The notes below the pieces were generated by a model. That model worked only from the letters and a program-made list of their open reading frames with translations. It did no database searches and had not been told where the DNA came from. DNA of 64,000 nucleotides, from positions 1 to 64,000 of the forward strand of contig NZ_QNUM01000007.1 in assembly GCF_003574655.1 (NCBI RefSeq). The letters are read 5' to 3'. How positions within the stretch are numbered: position 1 is the stretch's first letter; each line of letters starts with the position of its first letter. This DNA comes from Cohaesibacter haloalkalitolerans (GTDB lineage: Bacteria; Pseudomonadota; Alphaproteobacteria; Rhizobiales; Cohaesibacteraceae). Shown in pieces: positions 36,482-44,640 of the stretch. Made by a program: the position numbers and the translations under genes.

Positions 36482-38601
36482 GCTTTTTCTCCCCAATAGG
36501 ACGTCATGCCGGTCCATGTCGGGTCGGCACCTTCGATGTCGAACAGCCCGATGCGGTTGTTCAGAATGCCGCCGATGAAGAGTTTGCCCTTGTGCTCGCG
36601 CATCGAGGTCACCATCGGGTGGTTCTGACCGGTGAGGTCGCCCATGGTCTGGATGATCTTGCCGTTGTCATCGAATTTGACGATGCCGCCGGTGTTGATG
36701 TTCGGGAACAGCCAGTCATCCTGTGGCAGGCGGCGGGTCATGCGCTTGCGCATGTCCGGATGACGCAGCGACAAGTCAAAGCTCGGAGTGCGCATGCCAA
36801 GCCAGGCCATCCAGTAGGTGCCGTCGGAAGCACGGTTGATGTTGTCGGTGTAGCCCGGCATGTCCTTGATGACGCATTCCACGGTGCCCGCCTTGGGGCC
36901 TGCGATCCAGTAGCGATGAATGCGGCTTCTCCAGCTCTCTGAGAAATACAGCGACTGACCGTCATGGGCGATGCAGACACCGTTGGTGTAACGATAACCG
37001 TCGAGCAGGGTCTTGGTGGAGCCATCCTTGGGATCATAGACCAGCAGGCGACCGGTGCCACGGTTCTCGATGGAATCGAGCATCCATTCATGGGCATCGT
37101 AGCGCTTGGTACTGTCGGTAAAATAGATCTTGCCATCAGGCGCGATGTCTAGATCGTTGGGATCGCGCATACGGGCATCATCGACAATGGAGGTCAGCGA
37201 GCGTCTGGTCTCGGCTGAAAGCCGCGTAACCTCGCGATCCGGTGAAATCTTGTAGAGCCCCATGGCACCGACGCAAGAGATGAGGTTTTCATCCTTGTCA
37301 AAGGCCAGCCCGAGCGGGAAGCCGCCAACATGGGCGAAGACTTCCGAGCGCTTGTAGTCCGGAGCAAAGAAGCGGACGATCTCGCCGTGCCGCGTGCCGC
37401 AATAGAGGTTGTCATTGCGGTCGAGAATGACGTCTTCCGGCCCTTCCAGCTCGCCAAGGCCGATATGCCGGGCCGAGGACAGCTTGTTGTTGAGGGCATA
37501 GGCGGAGCCAGACCCCGGCTCTGCGGATTCGGCCTTGCCCATTTTGAGGTAGACCGGCGCGACATAGATCTCGTTGAGGACCTTGTGGCGGTTCTTCAGC
37601 CAGCGGATATCGATGGTCACCGCAAAGGCCAGCATGATGCCGAGCACCATCTGGTTGGTGCCAGTACCAAAACCGAGGCGGATGAGGCCGTTGGTCATCA
37701 CCAGAACGATGACCGCCCCCATGATGCCCTTGGCCACCGAGCCACGCCCACCGCCAAGGGAGTTGCCACCGACCACCGCAGCCGTCAGCGCAAGGATTTC
37801 CAGCCCGTTGCCGGTGCCGGGGCCAGCACTGGACAGGCGTGTTGCCATCAGGAAGCCGGATACTCCGGCGCAGAAGCCGGAAAAAATGTAGGTCATGAAG
37901 ACGATGCGCCGCACCCGGATACCAGCATTGTGCGCGGAGCGGCGCGATCCGCCGACCGCTTGCACATGCCAGCCCGGACGGGAGCGCGTGAGAGCAATGT
38001 GGGTGATCAGCGCGAACACGATGGCGGTCAGAACCGGCATCGAGAAGCCGAACAGCGTGCCGTCACCGATGAAGTCCCAAAGGTCCGAGGAGGCAAAGGA
38101 CATCTGGGTCGCAGCGCCATATTGCACGACCAGAATGTCGAACAACGCACGCCCGATGATGAAGGTCACCAGCGTGGTCAGGAAGGCACGCAGACGCAGG
38201 AAGCCGATGAGATAGCCATTGATCGCACCGCAAGCGACGCCGGTAGCGATGGCAGCCAGCAAGCAGACCCAGACCGGGGCTTCGAAAATGAAGAAAGTGG
38301 CAACGGACGCAAAGGTCGCAAGCGCAAAGATGGAGCCGACCGACAGGTCGATACCACCCCCCAGCATGACAACCGTAAGCCCGGTCACGACAAGCGAGAA
38401 TTCACCGAGCTGGCGCGTCGACTCCTGCAAGGAATAGGGTTTGAAGAAGCCCGGAATCGCCGATCCGAAGGCAGCCACTGTGATCACCAGGGCAAGAAAG
38501 GGAATGGCGTTATCCGTCCATCTCTTGGTCAGAATCTCCCCGATGAGGTGATCGGGAATGGCATTGTAGCGCCATGCTTGCAGTTTTTCACGAAAGGCCA
38601 T
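36478..38601 (-). CDS. ABC sugar permease fused to a beta-propeller (SMP-30/strictosidine synthase-like)
   Basis: 707 aa. Residues 1-335 are an RbsC-type permease with about ten helices and the motif VMLGGGIDLSVGSIFAL (78-94) and VVGGNSLGGGRGSVAKG (276-292). A basic segment DIRWLKNRHK (331-340) follows the last helix, which predicts a cytosolic C terminus. Residues about 375-707 form a six-bladed propeller with GPED (387-390), PND (481-483), NGV (540-542), FSESWR (553-558) and GYTDNI (583-588). These are the positions that carry metal ligands in gluconolactonase/SMP-30 enzymes. The frame is continuous with no sign of error. The role may be lactone processing at the pore exit or substrate sensing (inference). 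Confidence 0.9.
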   Translation of the reverse strand: MAFREKLQAWRYNAIPDHLIGEILTKRWTDNAIPFLALVITVAAFGSAIPGFFKPYSLQESTRQLGEFSLVVTGLTVVMLGGGIDLSVGSIFALATFASVATFFIFEAPVWVCLLAAIATGVACGAINGYLIGFLRLRAFLTTLVTFIIGRALFDILVVQYGAATQMSFASSDLWDFIGDGTLFGFSMPVLTAIVFALITHIALTRSRPGWHVQAVGGSRRSAHNAGIRVRRIVFMTYIFSGFCAGVSGFLMATRLSSAGPGTGNGLEILALTAAVVGGNSLGGGRGSVAKGIMGAVIVLVMTNGLIRLGFGTGTNQMVLGIMLAFAVTIDIRWLKNRHKVLNEIYVAPVYLKMGKAESAEPGSGSAYALNNKLSSARHIGLGELEGPEDVILDRNDNLYCGTRHGEIVRFFAPDYKRSEVFAHVGGFPLGLAFDKDENLISCVGAMGLYKISPDREVTRLSAETRRSLTSIVDDARMRDPNDLDIAPDGKIYFTDSTKRYDAHEWMLDSIENRGTGRLLVYDPKDGSTKTLLDGYRYTNGVCIAHDGQSLYFSESWRSRIHRYWIAGPKAGTVECVIKDMPGYTDNINRASDGTYWMAWLGMRTPSFDLSLRHPDMRKRMTRRLPQDDWLFPNINTGGIVKFDDNGKIIQTMGDLTGQNHPMVTSMREHKGKLFIGGILNNRIGLFDIEGADPTWTGMTSYWGEKA

Positions 38602-38766
38602 CTATCAAAATTCCGACGACTTGAGCCATCCGTCACGGAGGGAGGGTTCCGAAAGGGACGGATTGGGAAATGAATTTCATCAACACCGACGCAGAGAGAC
38701 CGAACATCCGGCTTCCTGATCGGTGGGGTTTCGGGCAGGCGATCTGTCCGGAACTGGCGAATGAAA

Positions 38767-38791
38767 GGCAGAGGCCACAAGGGCCCCTGCC
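38767..38791 (-). other. Hairpin after the sugar-binding protein gene
   Basis: On the minus-strand RNA GGCAGGGGCC pairs with GGCCUCUGCC (one G-U), loop CUUGU, followed by UUUC. It lies 10 nt after the binding protein stop and before the fused permease gene. It could be a partial terminator or an mRNA stabiliser favouring the binding protein. Confidence 0.6.
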
Positions 38792-38800
38792 CGCATGACA

Positions 38801-39829
38801 TTATTGTCCGGCTTCGGCCTGAAGAGCCGAGAGATCCCAGCAGCTGTCAGGCTTCATGTTTTCCTTGGTGGTGGCCTTCAGCAGCGTGTAGATGTAAGGC
38901 GCAGCGGTGCCAGCCGGCTGGCCGCTCTGGAGCAGATACTTGATGATCGCCACCATGTTGTGGGTTTCCTGAGCAAGGTCGGTCATGACCACGGCGCCAT
39001 AGGTGCCATCGGCAATCAGGTCACAGTCGGCGGCCTTCTCGCCGCCACCGGTGGTGACGAGGAAGACGCTATCCTGTTTGCCTGCTTCGCGAATGGCAGC
39101 AGCAGCGCCCGAGGCATCGCCATCCCAGAAGTCGATGACACCGCAGATTTCAGGATTCTGCTGCAGCATGGTGGTGGTCACGTTGCGCGAGGTGGTGGCG
39201 TCCCAGTTGGAGTCGGGTTTTGCAACCACTTCGAACTCGGGATATTTGGCCAGCACTTCCATGATGCCCGCATACTGGAAGAGGCTGGTTGCGTTGACCT
39301 GATCGCCCTGCACCAGACCGATCTTCTTGGAGGAATCCGGACCGCAGCCCTTGACGACGGCTTCTGCTTCGAGACGACCCAGCTGTGTCCAGTCACTGCC
39401 GACATAGGCATCTGCCTTGAAGTTGGCCGGATTGTCCACGAGGATCACATAGATGCCAGCCTTCTGGGCGCGCTTCATCAGCTTGGAATAGGAGTTCATG
39501 TCAGGTGACATGATGATCAGCACGTCCGGTTTGTTCTCGGAGGCAATGGCCTCGGTGATCGCCTGCGCACCGGCTTCAACGCTCCAGTTGGGGTCGCGGG
39601 TTTCGAAGATGCCGCCGAAGGCGTCGACTTCGCGCTTCAGGATGGCGGCCCAGCCCTGCGCAAGGTCGAAGCCCATGGCCATCGGCACCAGCATGATGCG
39701 CTTGCCAGCCATGGCCTTGGCATAGATTTCCGGTGCCGGGTCGCCTGCGGCCGACACTTGGGTGACGAGCGTAGCGGAGCTGATGGTGAGCGCCGCGGAG
39801 GCGGCCATAAGGGTCTTGATGATGTTCAT
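38801..39829 (-). CDS. Sugar-type ABC periplasmic binding protein (RbsB family)
   Basis: 342 aa with a signal peptide ending near Ala27/28 and the periplasmic binding protein type 1 fold: the DVLIIMSPDMNSYSKLMKRAQKAGI and DFWDGDASGAAAAI regions, the latter being the usual aspartate-rich sugar contact. Second gene of the operon, between the two permease genes. The ligand is unknown; the fold suits sugars, autoinducer-2-like or polyol compounds. Confidence 0.9.
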   Translation of the reverse strand: MNIIKTLMAASAALTISSATLVTQVSAAGDPAPEIYAKAMAGKRIMLVPMAMGFDLAQGWAAILKREVDAFGGIFETRDPNWSVEAGAQAITEAIASENKPDVLIIMSPDMNSYSKLMKRAQKAGIYVILVDNPANFKADAYVGSDWTQLGRLEAEAVVKGCGPDSSKKIGLVQGDQVNATSLFQYAGIMEVLAKYPEFEVVAKPDSNWDATTSRNVTTTMLQQNPEICGVIDFWDGDASGAAAAIREAGKQDSVFLVTTGGGEKAADCDLIADGTYGAVVMTDLAQETHNMVAIIKYLLQSGQPAGTAAPYIYTLLKATTKENMKPDSCWDLSALQAEAGQ

Positions 39830-39928
39830 GTCTGTCCCTCTCTGGAAAGGTGTGTTGATTGCGATTGTTTTCAGATGTTGTTTTGACTTCTGGCGTCTGG
39901 TGCCCGGACTACGCGGGGTTAGGAAAGT

Positions 39929-40900
39929 TCAGATATCCCCCTGCTGCGCGGTCTGTTCGTCACGCGGATTGAGGATGCCATCAACGATGATGGCGCCGAG
40001 CAGGATCCCCGCCTTGATGAGATTCTGATAAAGCAGTGGAATGTCGATGATCGTCATGGCGTTGAGCATGATGCCGATGAGCGCCGCACCGAACAGCACG
40101 TTGCGCACGCCGCCCTTGCCGCCGGACAGCCCGATGCCGCCGATCACCGTGATCAGCACGATGTCATAGAGCAGGTTGGAGTTGACGATGCGGGTGTTGA
40201 TGGAATGCAGGCTGGCAGCGGTCAGTACACCGGCAATGAAGGCAATGAGCGCCGAGATGACATAGCGCAGAACCATCATTGGCCGCACCGGCATACCGGA
40301 GTTGCGCGCGGCTTCCGGATTGTCACCGGCGTAATAGACATAACGGCCCCATTTGCTGTAGCGCAGGAACAGAAAGGTGGCGAACGCCAGCCCGGCAAAG
40401 ATGAAGACTTCCACCGGCACGCTGAAAAAGCGCAAGCCGCCGAGGATCTCCACCCAATGGGCGGTCGGGACCGGGACTGCATCGGTGGTGATCAGCTGGG
40501 AACGCACAAAGCCGAATACGAAGGAAGAACTGGCAAGGGTCACGAAAATGGCCGGAACATCGGCATAGGCGACCAGAATACCGTTGATGAGGCCCATGGC
40601 AATAACACCGGCAAGCGTCAGCAGCAGGGCCGTGCCCTCCCCCATGCCCGATCCGAGCATCTGCAGATAACAGGCAACAGACATCGCCATGATGGCAACC
40701 ATCGACAGGTCGATGCCACGGCCGATGATAATCATCGCCATTCCCAACGCCAGAATACCCAGTACGGAGACCGAGCGCACGATGGCAACCAGATTGTTCG
40801 CGGTGAAGAACCCGGGCAGCATTAGCGAGGCCAATGCGAAGATCGCGATGGTAATCGCCAGAACGATGCTCTCCTGATTGAGGTTTTTCAAGAAACTCAT
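39929..40900 (-). CDS. Sugar-type ABC permease (RbsC family)
   Basis: 323 aa, about ten helices, with MAMIIIGRGIDLSMVAIMAM and IGGIGLSGGKGGVRNVLFGA as the family markers. First gene of the operon, and unfused, unlike its partner at 36478-38601. The two would form a heterodimer carrying only one propeller domain. Confidence 0.91.
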   Translation of the reverse strand: MSFLKNLNQESIVLAITIAIFALASLMLPGFFTANNLVAIVRSVSVLGILALGMAMIIIGRGIDLSMVAIMAMSVACYLQMLGSGMGEGTALLLTLAGVIAMGLINGILVAYADVPAIFVTLASSSFVFGFVRSQLITTDAVPVPTAHWVEILGGLRFFSVPVEVFIFAGLAFATFLFLRYSKWGRYVYYAGDNPEAARNSGMPVRPMMVLRYVISALIAFIAGVLTAASLHSINTRIVNSNLLYDIVLITVIGGIGLSGGKGGVRNVLFGAALIGIMLNAMTIIDIPLLYQNLIKAGILLGAIIVDGILNPRDEQTAQQGDI

Positions 40901-41070
40901 ATGCGCGACCCTACTCCATGCCCAGAGCGCGCCAGTCGTTCTCTTGTTACAGGACCCGCTCTGTTTTCATTGTTGGGGCGTATGTCTTTTGCCTGTATCT
41001 TTGGCCAGCCCGCTTTCCTTTGGCCTGCCGGAGGGCAGCCAACAGAGCGGGAGAAAGACATATGCCGAAA

Positions 41071-41091
41071 GCTGCATAATATTGATGCAGC
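41071..41091. promoter_or_regulatory. 21-bp dyad, candidate LysR operator
   Basis: GCTGCAT (41071-41077) and ATGCAGC (41085-41091) are perfect inverted repeats around AATATTG, 170 bp upstream of the first permease gene. The 15-bp core (4-7-4) has the geometry of LysR-family sites, although the strict T-N11-A bases are not at the standard positions. Confidence 0.45.
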
Positions 41092-41160
41092 CACCCATCT
41101 TGCCTAAACAATGAGCAACGTAGCGTCAGTTTATTCTGCGCGTCCAATGAATATTTTTAT

Positions 41161-41193
41161 CTCAAATCCATGCGCAATTTGCATGGATTTGAG
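41161..41193. repeat. 13-bp perfect inverted repeat after lysR
   Basis: CTCAAATCCATGC (41161-41173) and GCATGGATTTGAG (41181-41193) around GCAATTT, 22 nt beyond the lysR stop. It would form a stable hairpin at the end of the lysR message but lacks a U-tract on that strand. It may be a weak terminator or a protein-binding site. Confidence 0.6.
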
Positions 41194-41214
41194 TTTCGCG
41201 CAAAAAACAACAGA

Positions 41215-42162
41215 TTATATGACCTGAAGGTATCCATATTGTGCGAATTGAGCCGGAAATTCTTCCTGATGTTGCTCAGAGAAAATGTGCTCTCCGAGGG
41301 AATCAATGAAACGCTGGCCGTAGGCCGGGAGCGGCTGGCGGATGTTCCACATCGCGCAAATGCCGAAATGGATCGGTTCTCCCTTGAGGGAAATGGGCCT
41401 GCTGCGCAATTTTGGCTCCCGTGGCCGGGTTGAGGAAGGAACAACGGCGACGCCGTTACCTCCGATCGCCATGGCAAGCAGGGTATGGGGGGAATTGCTC
41501 TCCAGAACAACGCGCGGCACCACGCCGCTGACGCGACAGGCCGCATCAAAGACCTCACGCGACACATGCTTGGTGTTCAGCGTCAGCACGGGAAGCGACA
41601 GCAGTTCCTCGATCTCGATCGGCTCCTGGGTATCGCCAAGGAATTCGGCGTTGCCAACAGCAAGAAACCCGAGCTGGCCCAGCGGGCGGCTTTCCAGAAT
41701 GTCGATCGGGGCCGATGGTTCGGCGCTGATCGTCAGATGAAAGACCCCGTCCACCAGCTTGCTGGCCAGTTCCGGGCCGCCGCCATCTTCAAGACGGATC
41801 TCGATATCTGGGTTGTCTTCCGTCCACTGTTTGAGAAAAGTCGGCATATAGCGCTCGATCAACTGGGAACAGGCGCCGATCTTCAGCAGCCCGGATTCTC
41901 CACCCGTCAGATCACCGGCAAAGGTTCTGAGCTCCCGATCTGCGACCAGAACATTGTTGATCTTGGCCAACAGCGCCTCACCCTGCGGGGTGAAGCGGAT
42001 GTTGCGGCCCGTCTTCTCGAACAGTTTGACCCCGAGATAATCCTCAAGCGCCTTGACCTGTCGGGAAAGGGCCGACTGGGTGATATTGAGACGCTCGGCA
42101 GCCTTGGTAAAATTCATCAATTCGGCAACAGCGACAAAGCTGGTGTAATTGCGAATATCCAT
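41215..42162 (-). CDS. LysR-family transcriptional regulator
   Basis: 315 aa from ATG 42162 (MDIRNYTSFVAVAE...). N-terminal winged helix with FTKAAERLNITQSALSRQVK at about 18-37 and a C-terminal type 2 periplasmic-fold effector domain. The frame runs on to 42225 but only this start gives the family's N terminus. It is oriented with, and directly upstream of, the ABC/propeller operon and is its likely activator. No strong ribosome site seen. Confidence 0.92.
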   Translation of the reverse strand: MDIRNYTSFVAVAELMNFTKAAERLNITQSALSRQVKALEDYLGVKLFEKTGRNIRFTPQGEALLAKINNVLVADRELRTFAGDLTGGESGLLKIGACSQLIERYMPTFLKQWTEDNPDIEIRLEDGGGPELASKLVDGVFHLTISAEPSAPIDILESRPLGQLGFLAVGNAEFLGDTQEPIEIEELLSLPVLTLNTKHVSREVFDAACRVSGVVPRVVLESNSPHTLLAMAIGGNGVAVVPSSTRPREPKLRSRPISLKGEPIHFGICAMWNIRQPLPAYGQRFIDSLGEHIFSEQHQEEFPAQFAQYGYLQVI

Positions 42163-42704
42163 TGAACATGACCTGTTTTGAAAAGACGGCAAAAAATTGA
42201 CCCCATGAGCTAAGGCGAAATTCAAATTTTTGTCAAATCTTCTTGCTCGGTGGGGTCAAATACGGTGCTTCGGCGGTGGCAGGATCAAGTCTCGACGCGA
42301 CCATCCACAGGTTCCCCTGTCGCGGTCACGGCCTATGCGGAAACCCGTAACCTTGGCTTATTCGCCTGTTTCTGCCAACAAAGGAGGATCACACCACCAG
42401 TCAGGGCGGCCGAAAGAGGTTTCCGGTTGTTTCCGCCCCTTGCCCTCTGTGCTCTATGGGACGGTTTCTGCCTGCAAAGCTTTCTCAATAAAATTCAATG
42501 TGCTATTGAATCTGCATGGAACAAGGCCATTTCTGATGAAAAGATACATTTTATTTGGAAAGTTTGGTTAAGCTAAGGTTAGCTGATCAGGCTAACGTGC
42601 CATTGAGTTTGGAGTTTGCAGTTTTGCTGTCTCGGCTGACATTGCGGAAAGACCACAGGTTCGGTGCGCTTTCGGGGCGCAACCGAGGCTGGCGTGCGTC
42701 CACG
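42163..42704. other. Divergent intergenic region lysR / tamA
   Basis: No gene supported. A 9-bp inverted repeat, TTGACCCCA (42197-42205) and TGGGGTCAA (42251-42259), flanks 45 bp just upstream of lysR and could be a regulator site. The right part may contain the true tamA start: a TTG at 42624 has GGAG 9 nt upstream and would give the signal peptide a basic N-region. Confidence 0.5.
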
Positions 42705-44588
42705 ATGTCCTTATGCCTTGCAACCACCATGCTCTCGGCAAGCTGGAGCGGACAGGCCTCGGCCTTTGAGCTGTTTGGCTACAAGTTTAGCACCAGCGGC
42801 GTCGAGGCAGTATCCAAAGCCAAGCCGACAGCCGACATTCCTGATCCAGTCACCTACAGTGTTTCACTCACCAGCGCCGACGAGGCCCTGACCGATGAGC
42901 TGAAAGCGGCTTCCCTGCTGATCGAGAAGAAGGAAGAGCCAGCCTCCGGCACGACGGGCCTTTTGATGCGCGCCCGCAATGACCAGAAGAGGCTGATCGC
43001 AGCCCTCTATCGCAAGGGGCTCTATGGCGGCACCGTCGACATTACCGTCAATGACGTGCGCTATGACAAGGTTCCGCTGGATGAGGACCTGACCAAGGCC
43101 TCGTCCGTCAAGGTCGCCATTGCCGTCAAGCCGGGGCCGGTGTTCACCTTTTCCAAACCGGACGCCCAGTTGAGCGACGGCGCGCCGGTCGACCTTCAGC
43201 GCTATGGCGTGATTGCCGGGGCTCCGGCCTATTCCCAGCTTGTACTTGATGCCGAAGACGCCATTCTCGCGGACTATCGCGACCGCGGCTTCGCCCTTGC
43301 CAAAATCGAAGAGCGGTCCCTCGCCGCAGATCACAAGACTGGCAAGCTGGATGTTACCCTGCGCGTTGATCATGGCCCCCTGGCCCGCTTCGGTCAGGTG
43401 ACGATCACCGGCAACGAAGATGTCGACACCGACCTCATTGTCCAGCAGGCCGCCATTCCGGTTGGCGAGACCTACAGCCCGGTCGCCGTTGCCAAGGCCA
43501 ACCGCAACCTTCGGGCGCTCGGCGTGTTCGACAGCGTCATTGTCAAGCCGGCGGATGCCGTGCTTGAGGATGGCTCGCTGCCCATCGAGATTTCGGTCAA
43601 GGAGCGCAAGTTCCGCACCATTGGCGCCGGTATCACCATCGGCAACCTTGATGGCGTCGGGCTCGAAGGTTACTGGGTCCATCGCAACCTGTTCGGCGGC
43701 GCGGAAAGCCTGCGCATTCAGGGCTCCATCGCCAATATCGGACAGGATGATGTCAAGGACCTCGACTATAACGCCGACATCATCTTCAAGAAGCCCGGCG
43801 TGATTGGTCCTGCCAGCACGTTTGACGCCAAATTGTCGGTCGACTTCACCAACCCGGACGCCTATCAGAAGCGGGCCGTCAGCGGCGAGGTCGGGCTGAG
43901 CTACCAGTGGACGGACGCGCTTTCGACCCGCGCAGCGTTCAAGACCGAATATGCCCGCATTACCGACAGCACCGGCACCGACAGCAACCTGCTGTTCTCA
44001 ACGCCGCTGGAACTGGCCTATGACAAGCGCGACAGCAAGCTCGATCCGACCGAGGGCTTCTATGCGCTCATCGACGCCGAGCCGACCATCAGCAGCGATG
44101 GCTCGCTCGCCTTCCTGAAGACAAGCGCCACCCTGTCCGCCTATCAGGCAATTGATCAGGCCAAGCGCTTCGTGCTTGCCGGGAAGATCTCCGCAGGCTC
44201 CATTGTCGGCGCCTCCAAGAGCGATGTGCCCACCGACCGCCGCTTCTTTACCGGTGGGGGCGGCAGCATTCGCGGCTATTCCTATCAGATGGCAGGCCCG
44301 AGGGATTCCAACAACGATCCGACCGGTGGCCGCTCCTACATCACCGCTTCGCTTGAGGCGCGCATGAAGGTCACAGACACCATCGGCCTTGCCGCCTTTG
44401 TCGATGCGGGCAACACCTTCAACAGCTCGATGCCGCAATTCAAGGATGAATGGTACACCGGCGTTGGCGCAGGCCTGCGCTACCTGACCCCGATCGGCCC
44501 GCTGCGGCTCGATGTCGCCGTACCGCTCAAGAAAATCAAGGACGAGCCCAAATTTGGTGTTTATTTGGGCCTAGGTCAGGCTTTCTAG
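42705..44588 (+). CDS. tamA: Translocation and assembly module outer membrane protein TamA
   Basis: BamA/Omp85-family outer-membrane protein with N-terminal POTRA domains and a C-terminal 16-strand barrel. It works with TamB to insert autotransporters and to move lipids or proteins across the periplasm. The lid-lock motif GGGSIRGYSYQ is near residue 522-532, and the protein ends in an aromatic residue (GLGQAF). From ATG 42705 it is 627 aa with signal peptide MSLCLATTML...GQASA. That peptide lacks a basic head, so a start further upstream (TTG 42624 or 42555) is quite possible. tamB follows after 52 bp. Confidence 0.9.
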   Translation: MSLCLATTMLSASWSGQASAFELFGYKFSTSGVEAVSKAKPTADIPDPVTYSVSLTSADEALTDELKAASLLIEKKEEPASGTTGLLMRARNDQKRLIAALYRKGLYGGTVDITVNDVRYDKVPLDEDLTKASSVKVAIAVKPGPVFTFSKPDAQLSDGAPVDLQRYGVIAGAPAYSQLVLDAEDAILADYRDRGFALAKIEERSLAADHKTGKLDVTLRVDHGPLARFGQVTITGNEDVDTDLIVQQAAIPVGETYSPVAVAKANRNLRALGVFDSVIVKPADAVLEDGSLPIEISVKERKFRTIGAGITIGNLDGVGLEGYWVHRNLFGGAESLRIQGSIANIGQDDVKDLDYNADIIFKKPGVIGPASTFDAKLSVDFTNPDAYQKRAVSGEVGLSYQWTDALSTRAAFKTEYARITDSTGTDSNLLFSTPLELAYDKRDSKLDPTEGFYALIDAEPTISSDGSLAFLKTSATLSAYQAIDQAKRFVLAGKISAGSIVGASKSDVPTDRRFFTGGGGSIRGYSYQMAGPRDSNNDPTGGRSYITASLEARMKVTDTIGLAAFVDAGNTFNSSMPQFKDEWYTGVGAGLRYLTPIGPLRLDVAVPLKKIKDEPKFGVYLGLGQAF

Positions 44589-44640
44589 TTGTAATCATCT
44601 GCTGAACTGATTCTTCCGGCTCTCCAGAAATGAGGGAACT

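Larger units (their letters stand above)
40901..41214. other. Upstream region of the ABC/propeller operon
   Basis: The 314 bp between the lysR stop and the first permease holds no gene. It contains two clear dyads, listed separately. The operon promoter must lie here or upstream of lysR. Confidence 0.6.

Noticed and set aside
36478-38601. Frameshift or assembly error as the cause of the permease-propeller fusion
   Set aside because: The frame is continuous for 707 codons with a sensible linker, and the downstream start overlaps the stop as ATGA. An error is possible but nothing in the sequence suggests it.
37330-38673. 447-codon plus-strand open frame
   Set aside because: Antisense to the permease-propeller fusion; composition is skewed and no motifs are seen.
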